Shown: positions 15,724 to 24,848, numbered from the stretch's first letter. The stretch is DNA of 64,000 nucleotides from Endozoicomonas sp965232255 (GCA_965232255.1 OZ246962.1:3472001-3536000), one strand, 5' to 3'. Program-made: numbers and translations. Notes: generated by a model not told the origin, from the letters alone.

Positions 15724-18700
15724 TTATTGCTGGGCACCCCCGGCAGCGCCCTGAGCTTCAGCAGCCCGCTCTGCCGTAGTCATCTCCGTCAGCACAGTCC
15801 AGGCAGCATTGCCAAGCTTGGTACCTGGCCTATAGTTCGGGTTCGTGACGAGGAAGGCCGTTACTCCCGCAAGACCACCACGCCGTTGACGCTCCTCAGC
15901 TACACGCAGCTCAGCGTAGCGGCGGTAGATTGGATCGACTACCGAGTCCCCGTAGCCGTTGGCTGGTCTAAGCACACTGCTTGGGAGCATCGCCAAACGC
16001 TTGAGCTCATCTGCTGATAAATGACTCAATATCTCCACCCACAATTCTGCGGGAATGAGCAGTTCTTGTCGGGTCTCTGGATTAACGATTCCACCTTCTG
16101 TGATCAGTTGCGCAACAGCCTCACCGGTTACCCCACCTGGGAAAAGCGCTTCCACGGTCTGTACAGGAGGGCCACCTGTTGCGCCGGGCGCCGCATCATC
16201 CGGGGCATGCGCCTCTACTTTTTGCTGATAGATTTCCTGGGCTGGCCCACGCACCCTTGGACCATAGCTGGCAAGCTCGCTGTCTGGTCGCATTGCCAGT
16301 TCCTCGAGTTCCGCTAACGACAGGCCATTCAGTATCGATGCCCACACTGCTTCCTCGATAAGCAGCGTATTTTTTTCCGCACCAGTGGCGATTGCGCCCA
16401 TCCTGAGCAAATCCAGAACAGTGCTCAGCGACATTGCTTCCATATCCCCTCCGGGGCTTACTACATCAGAAATCCCGACTCCGCCCACAGCACCCATAGC
16501 GCTCAGGTCATCATCGTCATCATTTTGCGGGCCATGACCGGGCGCGCCCGGACCATCGGCTGGCCCTTGGGCATCCGGACCACCGGCAGGGCCTTGAGCA
16601 CCCGGTGCCCGAGCTCCACTCTGGCCTTGCCTGTCAAGTTCGGCCAATCCCTGTTCGATGAGCATAACCATCTGCGGTACGCTCTGGACAAAGGCTGGCC
16701 CCCTGGCAACGCGACCTTCCCAAACGAAATCTCTGATACGTTCCAACAAGTTATTTCGGGTAATCTGGCCTGCACGAATGCCACCCAACAGCTGCCTGAG
16801 CACAATAAAGGTGCCCGTTCTACCTACACCGGCCTTGCAGTGAACCATGGTTTTGTCATCACCGGCCTGACGGTCGAAGAGATTAACAAATGCCATGAAC
16901 TGGTCTAATTCTGGTCCCCTGGGAACGCCATGATCCGGCCAGCCGGTGAATTGATAGACATTAACCTGCTGCGGCCCCCTACCGGTCAGGTCATCCACGG
17001 TCAAATTAACAATACTGTAACCGGGCCCCTGCTGCGTTCCGTTGTTGGTCACCTCGATAGAGCGTCCACCACTGAGAACGTGGACCACAGTCTCTCCAGC
17101 ACTGGGCCAGTACTGGACTGCCAGAGGATTACGAGATCCCCGACCATCAGCTTCGTTGGTCAGGTTAACAATGTTGGCAACATCCTGATCAAGAACAGTA
17201 GCGAAGAAGGCCGGTATTGCGTCGCTGTTTGCCTCATGGGTCATGGGGCCCTGGGCAGCGATGGTTCTGTCATCAAGGTGGTTGGCATGGATAGGCAGCA
17301 TGTTCCCACCACCGGCATCGACGGAAACGACTGTGGTCCTGGGTGGAAAAATGTTGCCATAACGTCGACCGCCGAGCAGGTCGGTTCTGATAAAGTCCCC
17401 TGGTGAATGTATTGATGCACTGGGCAGTTGCATTAGCTGAAACAAATCTGCGCCCAGATCGAAGAGGTCAGCGCCATCCAGAATCAATCCTGACACGTCA
17501 GGCCGCAGTGCAGCAGCCGTCAGCGGCGCACCCATGGGTGGTGCGGGCGGCTGGCGACCACCACCAGGTGGCCGACGTCCACCACCTGCTCCACCAGCGG
17601 CTCCACTGGTTGGTCCGGTTCCTGCGCCCGGCGCACCTGCAGGTGGTGCTGGATGACCAGTCTGATGATCGTCACCACCCCTGCCACTGGCAGCTGGCCC
17701 ACCAGCGCCGCCACCCGGCCTACGACCACCACTCGTTCCACCAGCGGCTTGTTCTGCTGGGGCCCCATCTCCAGCTTTTGCTTCTTCCAATTGAGCCAAC
17801 GCTCTTAATTGAGCCAACACTATAGTGATGTCCTGGGCGCTAGCTGGAGTTCGCAGGCCCAGTATGCCGGCGATGGCTGACTTGTTGTCTCTATAACCTT
17901 TGCTATCCCGTTGAAACGCCTTACGTGCTTTGGTAAACACGGAATCACCCGGGCGCTCCTGAGCGTCCTCAAACTTCTTTAACATCCCCTCAAATGTTGG
18001 GTGACCAAGTACCATCAAATCAACTTTGCGCTTTCTGGCTGCGCTGTCTTCACCCCCGGACGCCCCGGCACCTTCTTGGGGGTCAAGCTCAAACTCTGCC
18101 ACAGAAACAATCTCATCTGCGGCTTGCGGATCATCAACGTGACCTGGCGTACGTTGCTGTGCACTAGCAGCTGCCCCATGAGGCACCGCTGGTTGCTGGG
18201 CGCCCGTACGCCTTGAAACTGGCTTTCTCGGCGGTGGCGGTGGTGCGGCAGCACCAGGCTGCGCGTCAGTGCCCTGGGCAGGTCCCGGATGCTGCTGGCC
18301 GGCACCAGCTGGCGGTTGCTGACCATCCGCACCAGGATCAGCAGCAGCACCCCGTTGTTGGCGACCCGGACGGCCCGAAACAGGCTGTCTTGGTGGCAGA
18401 GGCGGCACTGGTTGTGTCGATGATGCTGGTTTGCCTGGAGCACCACCATCGGCACCACGCCTTGTACCCCTGTCACGACGTGTGCCAGTAGCAGGCTCAC
18501 CGCCTGGACCTCTGCGAACTTTTCTCGACCTGGCTTTCGGGCGCGTAGCCACTGGGGGACGGGGACCACTCTCCTCCGGACCACCAGTGCCCGGCTGGGT
18601 CACGCCGCCAGCTGCGGCACCACCTGCTCCATCAAGAGATGGTTTAGCTGCCCTATCTGGCACAGGGGGCGGACCACCGGCTGCGCCTTGGTCTGGCCTG

Positions 18701-19161
18701 CCGCGTCTGGGAGTGGGCACAGGACGCTTGGGCACTGCGCCTCCGCCACCACCACCTGCTCCAGCTGACGTTGGATAGTCCCTGGGCGGTGGCATGGGCG
18801 GAACCGGCCCATCGTACGGCGGGGTCTGGGATCGTGGTTGTGGCCGTGGTTGTGATCGTGGCTTTGGCTGTGGTTGCGATTGCGGCTGTGATCCTTGCGA
18901 CCTTCTTGGTGCGCGCGGCGGCAAAGGAGGCGGCTGAGCACCATCGCCACCACCGGTGATGGACATCATGGCCTGCATATGCCCACCGGTCACTGGGCCC
19001 GGATTGGTCGAACCGATACCGCCGGCACCCCCAATACCGCCCAAAGGCTGACCTGCCCGTGCTCCCGATACAGCCGCCCCACGGCTGCCGCCACCACTAC
19101 CGGTAGCGCCGACTCCTGCTCGGACACTGGAGCGCGGTCCAATTACGGGCCCCTTTGGCAT
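15724..19161 (-). CDS. PTP paralog D: large Pro/Gly-rich classical protein tyrosine phosphatase
   Basis: 1145 residues. Residues 1-350 are Pro/Gly/Arg-rich, with the shared GGHMQAMMSITGGG element near residue 60 and many SH3-ligand-like cores (PPLPPR twice, PPPPPRKP, PVPTPRRGRP). An ~85-residue helical domain (HPTFEGMLKKFE...FQRDSKGYR) comes next, then a Gly/Pro linker. The PTP domain (~575-830) is complete: HCKAGVGRTGTF with Cys775 and Arg781, WPDHGVP with Asp743, Q-loop FVQSVPQ, and DDRTIAAQGPM near residue 630. This is a eukaryote-type (YopH-like) classical PTP and the only fully canonical one of the four. The C-terminus has two copies of the shared module. Own promoter block, AATGAGGT ribosome-binding site and terminator. 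A secreted host-directed effector is the likeliest role, but no secretion signal is recognised. Confidence 0.88.
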   Translation of the reverse strand: MPKGPVIGPRSSVRAGVGATGSGGGSRGAAVSGARAGQPLGGIGGAGGIGSTNPGPVTGGHMQAMMSITGGGDGAQPPPLPPRAPRRSQGSQPQSQPQPKPRSQPRPQPRSQTPPYDGPVPPMPPPRDYPTSAGAGGGGGGAVPKRPVPTPRRGRPDQGAAGGPPPVPDRAAKPSLDGAGGAAAGGVTQPGTGGPEESGPRPPVATRPKARSRKVRRGPGGEPATGTRRDRGTRRGADGGAPGKPASSTQPVPPLPPRQPVSGRPGRQQRGAAADPGADGQQPPAGAGQQHPGPAQGTDAQPGAAAPPPPPRKPVSRRTGAQQPAVPHGAAASAQQRTPGHVDDPQAADEIVSVAEFELDPQEGAGASGGEDSAARKRKVDLMVLGHPTFEGMLKKFEDAQERPGDSVFTKARKAFQRDSKGYRDNKSAIAGILGLRTPASAQDITIVLAQLRALAQLEEAKAGDGAPAEQAAGGTSGGRRPGGGAGGPAASGRGGDDHQTGHPAPPAGAPGAGTGPTSGAAGGAGGGRRPPGGGRQPPAPPMGAPLTAAALRPDVSGLILDGADLFDLGADLFQLMQLPSASIHSPGDFIRTDLLGGRRYGNIFPPRTTVVSVDAGGGNMLPIHANHLDDRTIAAQGPMTHEANSDAIPAFFATVLDQDVANIVNLTNEADGRGSRNPLAVQYWPSAGETVVHVLSGGRSIEVTNNGTQQGPGYSIVNLTVDDLTGRGPQQVNVYQFTGWPDHGVPRGPELDQFMAFVNLFDRQAGDDKTMVHCKAGVGRTGTFIVLRQLLGGIRAGQITRNNLLERIRDFVWEGRVARGPAFVQSVPQMVMLIEQGLAELDRQGQSGARAPGAQGPAGGPDAQGPADGPGAPGHGPQNDDDDDLSAMGAVGGVGISDVVSPGGDMEAMSLSTVLDLLRMGAIATGAEKNTLLIEEAVWASILNGLSLAELEELAMRPDSELASYGPRVRGPAQEIYQQKVEAHAPDDAAPGATGGPPVQTVEALFPGGVTGEAVAQLITEGGIVNPETRQELLIPAELWVEILSHLSADELKRLAMLPSSVLRPANGYGDSVVDPIYRRYAELRVAEERQRRGGLAGVTAFLVTNPNYRPGTKLGNAAWTVLTEMTTAERAAEAQGAAGGAQQ

Positions 19162-19969
19162 ATTTAAACCTCATTGCTGCTAGCATATCAGTCAGGAATA
19201 GTCGTACGCCCAGATCAGTTAACCGACGCTGACTCTGGTCAGCCGTCGTGCTAAACAAGATATATACAGCGCTTTTCCTGTAATTATTAATGCTTGGTAA
19301 AAAATCATTACGGCAAATAATGTATACCAACCTTTACAATGTGAATAAGGAAAGACCACGACAACCACCTGTTTTTTTTGCCAACGATATTAATTGTTAA
19401 TCAACCTGACAGCTACCAAGTCAACAATAATGACCAGACATTAACTACTTAATAAAGCCAGTTAATAAAGTCAGCAATAATGCGACAGGTTAGCAAAAAT
19501 AACACATAATATGTCGTTTAATTGCAAATATTTGATTTTATCAATTGCACATAACAATAAACTTGCGGCTACAAACCAGCAATAACAGCGGATACAAGCA
19601 AACTCATCAACATGACTGTCGGTGCACAGCAATCATTCTGGTCGTTAAATGGGCATATCGTCTTAATTAAGTGCTAACCATGTCTTTCCTTAGTAGTCGC
19701 TGGCAGCGATGCACTTTTGTTGTCATATTGACTGCTCTGAAAGACGATTAATATCTATCAAGGACTGACCGGAAAATACGTACAATGGCAGTTTTATATC
19801 GAGCACCGGTCAGTTACACCGAAAGTTGTAATCAGGCTACCTCACCAGCATTTTGTCTAATGGGCACAGTTGCAAAAAAGCAAATAATCCGTTCATTCTT
19901 TTTGCTTTCACCTTTGCGTGCTGGCCGTGAACAAAACTGAAGTGCATTCCCGCTCTCTATAAATTCGCC
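19162..19969. other. AT-rich intergenic region between PTP gene D and the EPS operon
   Basis: About 810 bp, strongly AT-rich from 19380. It holds the gene D leader and promoter block. Further right are a dyad with outer arms AAGTGC/GCACTT (19669-19716) around an inner TCGCTG-g-CAGCGA, and a 9-bp inverted repeat ACTGACCGG/CCGGTCAGT (19764-19814) with a 33-base loop. I see no gene. Confidence 0.55.
19317..19345 (-). promoter_or_regulatory. Shared promoter block of PTP gene D
   Basis: Minus strand TTCACA (19345-19340), 17 bp, CATTAT (19322-19317). The preceding GGTCTTTCCTTA and following TTGTAAAG are identical to those in front of gene A, although the rest of the spacer differs. It lies ~160 bp before the gene D start. 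Confidence 0.6.
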
Positions 19970-20593
19970 TTATGCCGACGGAGACTGATACTGCTGCTCC
20001 AGTTGCTGAGCTTGACGCGGATATTGCTTTTTTAGCCGCTCAAAACTGGCCTGCATGCGGTCATTAGTCGCCGCGCTTAACCATCTCTGGTAGTAACGGC
20101 CAAGCCCGGCAATACCCACTAAAACCTCCGGCTCCCACGGGCCCAGCTGGTCAGCCCGCAGCAGTGCTAATTCAAACATTGGGTCGATCAATGAGCGCTG
20201 TGAGCGGGCAGCAGCGTAATCGTGCCAGCTGTATGGCCAGCCGGGGCGCGACAGAATCGCCTGCTGCCAGGCAGCCAGCTCTAATGGTTGATCATTGTCG
20301 TTCACAGACCAGCCATTGGCCACGCCGCGATCCAGTACCCTGGCGCGCATCACTTGCAACTCAGGCGAGCTGGGCATGCTGGCCAGCGCATTGTCAGCAC
20401 CTGCCAGAGTGAGCAGCCAGTCTTCTTTGGTCACGGTAAAGTCAGTGTTTTTTTTGTCCTCAGCAACCCAGTAATCCAGGAAAACCTGAGTCTGGGATTG
20501 CCATATCTGGGCGCGTACCAACGTCCAGGCGCTGAGCAAAGGCCATAGCAACAGCACCAGCATGGGCAAGACCATCAGCCATCGTTTCAGCAT
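19970..20593 (-). CDS. VpsP-like exopolysaccharide cluster protein
   Basis: 207 residues. It has one N-terminal membrane segment (~7-25, LMVLPMLVLLLWPLL) followed by a helical, Trp-rich soluble part that looks TPR-like (EDWLLTLAGADNALASMP, LAAWQQAILSRPGWPYSW). This pattern and its place at the end of a Wza/Wzc cluster resemble VpsP of V. cholerae vps-II; the match is from memory. The ATG at 20593 has TGGAG at good spacing; a longer frame from 20629 has no ribosome-binding site. It is probably the last gene of the operon, 89 bp after cpsB. The biochemical function is unknown. Confidence 0.6.
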   Translation of the reverse strand: MLKRWLMVLPMLVLLLWPLLSAWTLVRAQIWQSQTQVFLDYWVAEDKKNTDFTVTKEDWLLTLAGADNALASMPSSPELQVMRARVLDRGVANGWSVNDNDQPLELAAWQQAILSRPGWPYSWHDYAAARSQRSLIDPMFELALLRADQLGPWEPEVLVGIAGLGRYYQRWLSAATNDRMQASFERLKKQYPRQAQQLEQQYQSPSA

Positions 20594-20682
20594 GTTGTCT
20601 CCATTAACAATCACCACATCACTGGGCAATTAACAGAAATTAATTTGTCGTTTAAAATATTAATAATCATACGACAGCTGAC

Positions 20683-21423
20683 TTATAAATCAGCTGAGCC
20701 ACCAAACAGTCTAGCCGTAAGCTGGTCAGGATTGGATTGTGTCAACTGCTCGCGCACACTTTGGCCGTACCACTGCTCCAACACTTGTGCCGCCGCGCCC
20801 ATGCCCACTGGGCGACGCTGTTCATGGTGAGCATCAGAAGCAATAAACGACACCAGTTCACGATCAAGCAGCCAGCGAGCAGTCTTTTGTGCCGGCTCGC
20901 CAAAAGCACCGGTCACGGCTCCGGCGGTCACTTGTAACAGTGCCCCACGTTCCAGCATGGGGAAAATCCGTTCCGGATAAGCCATCAGCTCCCGGTTTCT
21001 TTCCGGGTGAGCTAACACCACACGCACCTGTTGTCGCGTGAGCCAGTCGAGCATAATCTTGATGCCTACCGGTATATGCTGATGGGGCAGCTCCAGTAAC
21101 AGACAGTCGTCCCCCTGCCACTGCCCAATCATGGGAATACGTTTTTGTTGCAGTTGCACAATCAGTTCGTCGCTGAAGCGCACCTCCGCCGCCATGGCCA
21201 GCTCAATGCCAATGCCAGCCTTTTGTGCCTGCTGTGCCAATTCAGTAAACGCTGGTGTGATAGTGGTGCTGTCGTTGTCATAACGACCAGGGTGCATGTG
21301 CGGAGTACACACCAGGCGTCGTATACCGTCACTTTCTGCCAGTTTGAGCAACGCCAGCGACTGCTCCAGCGTCTTTGGCCCATCATCAATGGCAGGAATT
21401 ATATGGTTATGGATATCAATCAC
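20683..21423 (-). CDS. CpsB/CapC-type PHP-domain protein tyrosine phosphatase
   Basis: About 246 residues from a GTG start. The PHP metal-binding motifs are complete: IDIHNHIIP(A)IDDGP at the very N-terminus, TPHMHPGRY, LAHPERN, and SDAHHEQRR near the C-terminus. In Gram-positives this manganese-dependent family dephosphorylates the tyrosine autokinase of capsule systems; here the matching kinase is encoded 4 kb upstream in the same operon. I choose the GTG at 21423 because family members start right before this first motif. An in-frame ATG at 21519 would overlap the preceding gene and has no ribosome-binding site. The use of CpsB rather than a low-molecular-weight Wzb phosphatase is notable beside a Wzc-type kinase. 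Confidence 0.82.
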   Translation of the reverse strand: MIDIHNHIIPAIDDGPKTLEQSLALLKLAESDGIRRLVCTPHMHPGRYDNDSTTITPAFTELAQQAQKAGIGIELAMAAEVRFSDELIVQLQQKRIPMIGQWQGDDCLLLELPHQHIPVGIKIMLDWLTRQQVRVVLAHPERNRELMAYPERIFPMLERGALLQVTAGAVTGAFGEPAQKTARWLLDRELVSFIASDAHHEQRRPVGMGAAAQVLEQWYGQSVREQLTQSNPDQLTARLFGGSADL

Positions 21424-21472
21424 TGTCTGGTCAACCTGTGGCAAAACTGCCGTTAATATCAGGGCGAGGTTT

Positions 21473-21757
21473 TCATGGTGGCGGTTGGCGCTTTTGCCAA
21501 ACCTTGCTCCATAGCCCATACAACCAGCCAATCAGCAACGTTATCAGCGCCGCAGGTATGGCCAGGCAAAGTATGGCCAGCAGTACAGACAGCAGCACGG
21601 GCACATGAAAATAGTTAAAAGCAAAGGCGATCGAACTAACCACGCCCACCACATCAAAGCTCAGCGGCTGATTTTGAGCCTTGCTGGTTCCGTCAAACAG
21701 AAGCACCTCTGCGGCCATAATCACGAGAAAAATGGCAAATTTAATCGGTCTGTTCAT
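21473..21757 (-). CDS. Small membrane protein of the EPS operon, unknown function
   Basis: 94 residues with two to three predicted membrane segments: ~4-20 (FAIFLVIMAAEVLLF), possibly one near 35-52, and a long one at ~55-85 (VLLSVLLAILCLAIPAALITL), then a short basic/Pro tail. I start at the ATG at 21757 (AGG upstream, MNRPIKF); the longer frame from 21799 would overlap the preceding gene. It lies 25 bp after the Wzy/ligase gene. I do not recognise the family. Confidence 0.6.
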   Translation of the reverse strand: MNRPIKFAIFLVIMAAEVLLFDGTSKAQNQPLSFDVVGVVSSIAFAFNYFHVPVLLSVLLAILCLAIPAALITLLIGWLYGLWSKVWQKRQPPP

Positions 21758-21782
21758 TACGTTTCTGACCTGCTCAGCACAC

Positions 21783-23201
21783 TCACATTCTGCCAGCATA
21801 CCCGTTTGGTGGTCTATCCATCGTAGGCAAATACCTGGCCAACAGACCCATTGCCATCAAGGCAACAAAATAAGCTGCATTGGAGGGAATCTGCAAATTA
21901 AAGTCCACCGATGAGTGGATCATAATGGCCACAATGCCCATCACTGCACTGAAGCCTGCTCCCACCATTAGCGGGTTGCGCCGCTGGCGCATGGCCACAA
22001 TGCCGCACCAGGTGGCCGCCAGTACCATCAGCACCAGCACGGCAAAAGCGGGCAGCCCGAACTCCAGCGGAAATTGCAAAAAGTCATTGTGAGCCAAGTC
22101 GTAAAAGCCGTGCCAGCTGCCATTATGATATACAGGTAATGTCGTATAAAATGAACCAGCACCGGAGCCGGTCAGCGGGTAATCCCCGATGGCCGCAAGC
22201 GTCACTTCGGAGACATCGGGGCGCGTTTCCCGCTCCAACGACGTCTGTTCAATACGCTCCACTACTTGTTCCAAGCCGAACCACTGGCTGACGATGGCGA
22301 TATCAATCACCAGCATGCTGACAAACAGCATTACCATGCCCCGGCTCAGTTTTTTACGACAAATAACGTATAACAAGCCGCTGATCATCAGGCTGGAAAA
22401 AAATGCCGTATTGCCCATGCGCGAGCGCGAAAGCACCAGGCCAACTACCATAATGGCCAGCCCGGTACGCAGGATTACCTTGCTGCTCATCAACACCTGA
22501 GCAGTACGATACAGCCACTCACGCCAACTGGTGGCAGCGCGCTCATTCAGCTGGGCAATCAACAGTCCAACGCCTACCGCCAGCGTCATTTCCAGGCAAC
22601 CAGCAAAACTGTTGCGATTGACAAACGTACCGGTGGCAACCCCAAAGTAAGTGGGTTTATCCCGCAGTAGCAATATTTCCTGTCCCGAAAGCGTGCTTAA
22701 TGAGCCAAATAGCGCCTGAAATACGCCGGAAACCACTAGCGCCCAAGCAAATGCCCTGAGTCTGCGAGGCTCATCAATCAGCAACAGACAAAGACAAAAC
22801 AGTAAATAGTAGGCCAGTGTCAGCAATGCTGAGATCAATGTCGCAAACGGTTCAATGGACAGCGGGAGGCTGGAAGGTATTGGCAAACCAAGCGCCAGAT
22901 AAGCCTCGGTATGAATGCTCCAGGCGTGCGGGGAAAGGAGCTTGACCCAGGCTGCCGGTAGTGGCAACTGCTGCACAAACAACCAGACAGTTAATGCAAT
23001 AAATCCGTAATGAAACCAGCGCGCCTGACGAAAAGCTCGCGTCACCGGCAGTCGCCCCAGGGCAAAGCCCACCAACCAGAGCAATGCCAGAGCGTAGACC
23101 AGCAATAATAAAATCCCTTTGGCCCATTCAGGCTTGCTACCTTCGGGCAGAGGTAACCAGAACATTACCACCAAAAGTAGCCACAACAGCGTTTTATGCA
23201 C
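21783..23201 (-). CDS. O-antigen ligase/Wzy-type polymerase
   Basis: 472 residues, GTG start with GGTGAG six bases upstream. It is polytopic, with about 10-12 hydrophobic helices and the Wzy_C-type signature: NRNSFAG near the middle, LSRSRMG, a periplasmic loop with GSGAGSFYTTLP and HNDFLQFPLEFG, and a final HSSVDFNLQIPSNA. Proteins of this family either polymerise polysaccharide repeats or ligate chains to lipid A-core; in an operon with Wza and Wzc homologs, polymerase is the likelier role. It starts 126 bp after the phosphoglycosyltransferase gene. Confidence 0.85.
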   Translation of the reverse strand: MHKTLLWLLLVVMFWLPLPEGSKPEWAKGILLLLVYALALLWLVGFALGRLPVTRAFRQARWFHYGFIALTVWLFVQQLPLPAAWVKLLSPHAWSIHTEAYLALGLPIPSSLPLSIEPFATLISALLTLAYYLLFCLCLLLIDEPRRLRAFAWALVVSGVFQALFGSLSTLSGQEILLLRDKPTYFGVATGTFVNRNSFAGCLEMTLAVGVGLLIAQLNERAATSWREWLYRTAQVLMSSKVILRTGLAIMVVGLVLSRSRMGNTAFFSSLMISGLLYVICRKKLSRGMVMLFVSMLVIDIAIVSQWFGLEQVVERIEQTSLERETRPDVSEVTLAAIGDYPLTGSGAGSFYTTLPVYHNGSWHGFYDLAHNDFLQFPLEFGLPAFAVLVLMVLAATWCGIVAMRQRRNPLMVGAGFSAVMGIVAIMIHSSVDFNLQIPSNAAYFVALMAMGLLARYLPTMDRPPNGYAGRM

Positions 23202-23327
23202 TTATTCTCACCGTTAAAATACAATGCGACAGGTGATTACAACAGATAATGTGACACACAGTTTTTACCTCGCCAGCGCGCAGACCAGCGGTGTGCCTCT
23301 GTGCCAACAATGGTTTTGCAACGTTAT

Positions 23328-24698
23328 TCAGTAGGCGTTCGGATTCATAAATCCTTTGAACACTGTACCAATAATGATTTTCACATCCAGCCACAAGGAC
23401 CAGTTGTTAATATATTCCAGATCGCATTCGACCCGACGTTGCATTTTATCCAGCGTATCCGTCTCCCCGCGAAAACCGCGCACCTGGGCGAGGCCGGAAA
23501 TACCGGGTTTTACCTTGTGGCGTTGCATGTACGACTCAACCAGTTCTTTGTAATAGTCGTTATGCACCAGGGCGTGGGGCCGTGGCCCAACCACTGACAT
23601 ACGGCCTTGCAGCACATTGATAAATTGCGGCAGCTCATCAAGGCTGGTACGGCGGATAAAGGCACCGACTCTGGTAACCCTCGGGTCGCCTTTGCTGGCC
23701 TGGGTTACTTTATCGTTATCTTCCTGGTGCAGCTTCATGCTGCGGAATTTGTAAATCTTTACCGGTTTGCCATTGGCTCCGTGGCGATACTGTTTAAACA
23801 GCACCGGGCCGGGCGAAGAGAGTTTTACCGCAATGGCAACAGCAATCATTAGCGGTGAAATCAGCAACAGAATCAGACTGGCAAAAATAATATCTGACGA
23901 TCGTTTAATAAAAGCGTTAATGCTGTCCATGGGCGAACAACTGATATTCATGGAATAAAAGTTACCGATCATGGAGATGTCGTAATTCATCAGGTGCAGA
24001 TCGTGCATTTCTGGCATATAACGAATATTGGCAGTACTGTGGCGCATGGCGTACATCACCGGATGAATAATGATGTTTTTGGTAAATGGAATGCACAGCC
24101 AACACTCATCAACCATCTTTCCCTGTGCCAGGTAACTCTCCAGGTCGGTCAGTACCTGCATCTCGTCCTTATAGTCAATAATGTGGGCAAGCCGATAGCC
24201 ATAGCCATTATCCTGGGAAAAAAAGGACTGCATGGCGGCAAAGTTTTTACCGCTGCCAATAATCAACACATGACGTGTATTGCGTCCGCGGCGGCGAAAT
24301 ACCCTGAGCAGCTTGTATAGGGCAAATCGCATCAGCAATGCCGCCGGAATGGCGGTACACACCCAAATAGCCAGCCAGAGTCGGGAGTACGTTTCGGTGG
24401 TTTTACTCATCACCAGGTAAGCCAGCAACGCAGCAAACGACAAAAGCCAGGCAAAAAAGACACTGGCCATTTTCGTCCCAAAAGGTCGGCCTCGCCAGGG
24501 AGCGTAGACGTTGCAAAACAGGGAAAAGACAACAACCAATAATGCCTGTAAGACGATCAGATGAAGGTAGCGAGGATCATCCGGGCCGAAACGAAAAAAC
24601 TTGGTCAGCTCAGCGCAAAAAAACGCGATACCCAGATCCATCATGATCAAAAAAAACAAGGGCAACCGCGATCGCCCGGATAACGTCGAAATAGGCAT
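23328..24698 (-). CDS. Undecaprenyl-phosphate sugar phosphotransferase (WcaJ/VpsL-type)
   Basis: 456 residues. It has four to five N-terminal membrane helices (~10-125), a Rossmann-like CoA_binding_3 segment beginning HVLIIGSG, and the C-terminal catalytic domain (~265-456) that starts KRSSDIIFASLILLLISP. Catalytic-domain motifs are KIYKFRSMK, RRTSLDELPQ, VVGPRPHA and KPGISGLAQVRG. This polyprenol-phosphate hexose-1-phosphate transferase starts the repeat unit by moving a sugar phosphate, probably glucose, onto the lipid carrier in the inner membrane. It is the only glycosyl-transfer enzyme in this cluster. Confidence 0.92.
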   Translation of the reverse strand: MPISTLSGRSRLPLFFLIMMDLGIAFFCAELTKFFRFGPDDPRYLHLIVLQALLVVVFSLFCNVYAPWRGRPFGTKMASVFFAWLLSFAALLAYLVMSKTTETYSRLWLAIWVCTAIPAALLMRFALYKLLRVFRRRGRNTRHVLIIGSGKNFAAMQSFFSQDNGYGYRLAHIIDYKDEMQVLTDLESYLAQGKMVDECWLCIPFTKNIIIHPVMYAMRHSTANIRYMPEMHDLHLMNYDISMIGNFYSMNISCSPMDSINAFIKRSSDIIFASLILLLISPLMIAVAIAVKLSSPGPVLFKQYRHGANGKPVKIYKFRSMKLHQEDNDKVTQASKGDPRVTRVGAFIRRTSLDELPQFINVLQGRMSVVGPRPHALVHNDYYKELVESYMQRHKVKPGISGLAQVRGFRGETDTLDKMQRRVECDLEYINNWSLWLDVKIIIGTVFKGFMNPNAY

Positions 24699-24848
24699 CT
24701 ACACAAAATCCATATTCATGCTCACGAGGTTGTTGCACGTAACGTAAGAGCGCAAAAGCTCATTAATTTCTGTCAGGCGACTGCAACGCTCGGCTCTTCT
24801 GTTGACATTTGCTCTCAGAAAAAAAGGCGTGTCCCATCAATGCTGTTA

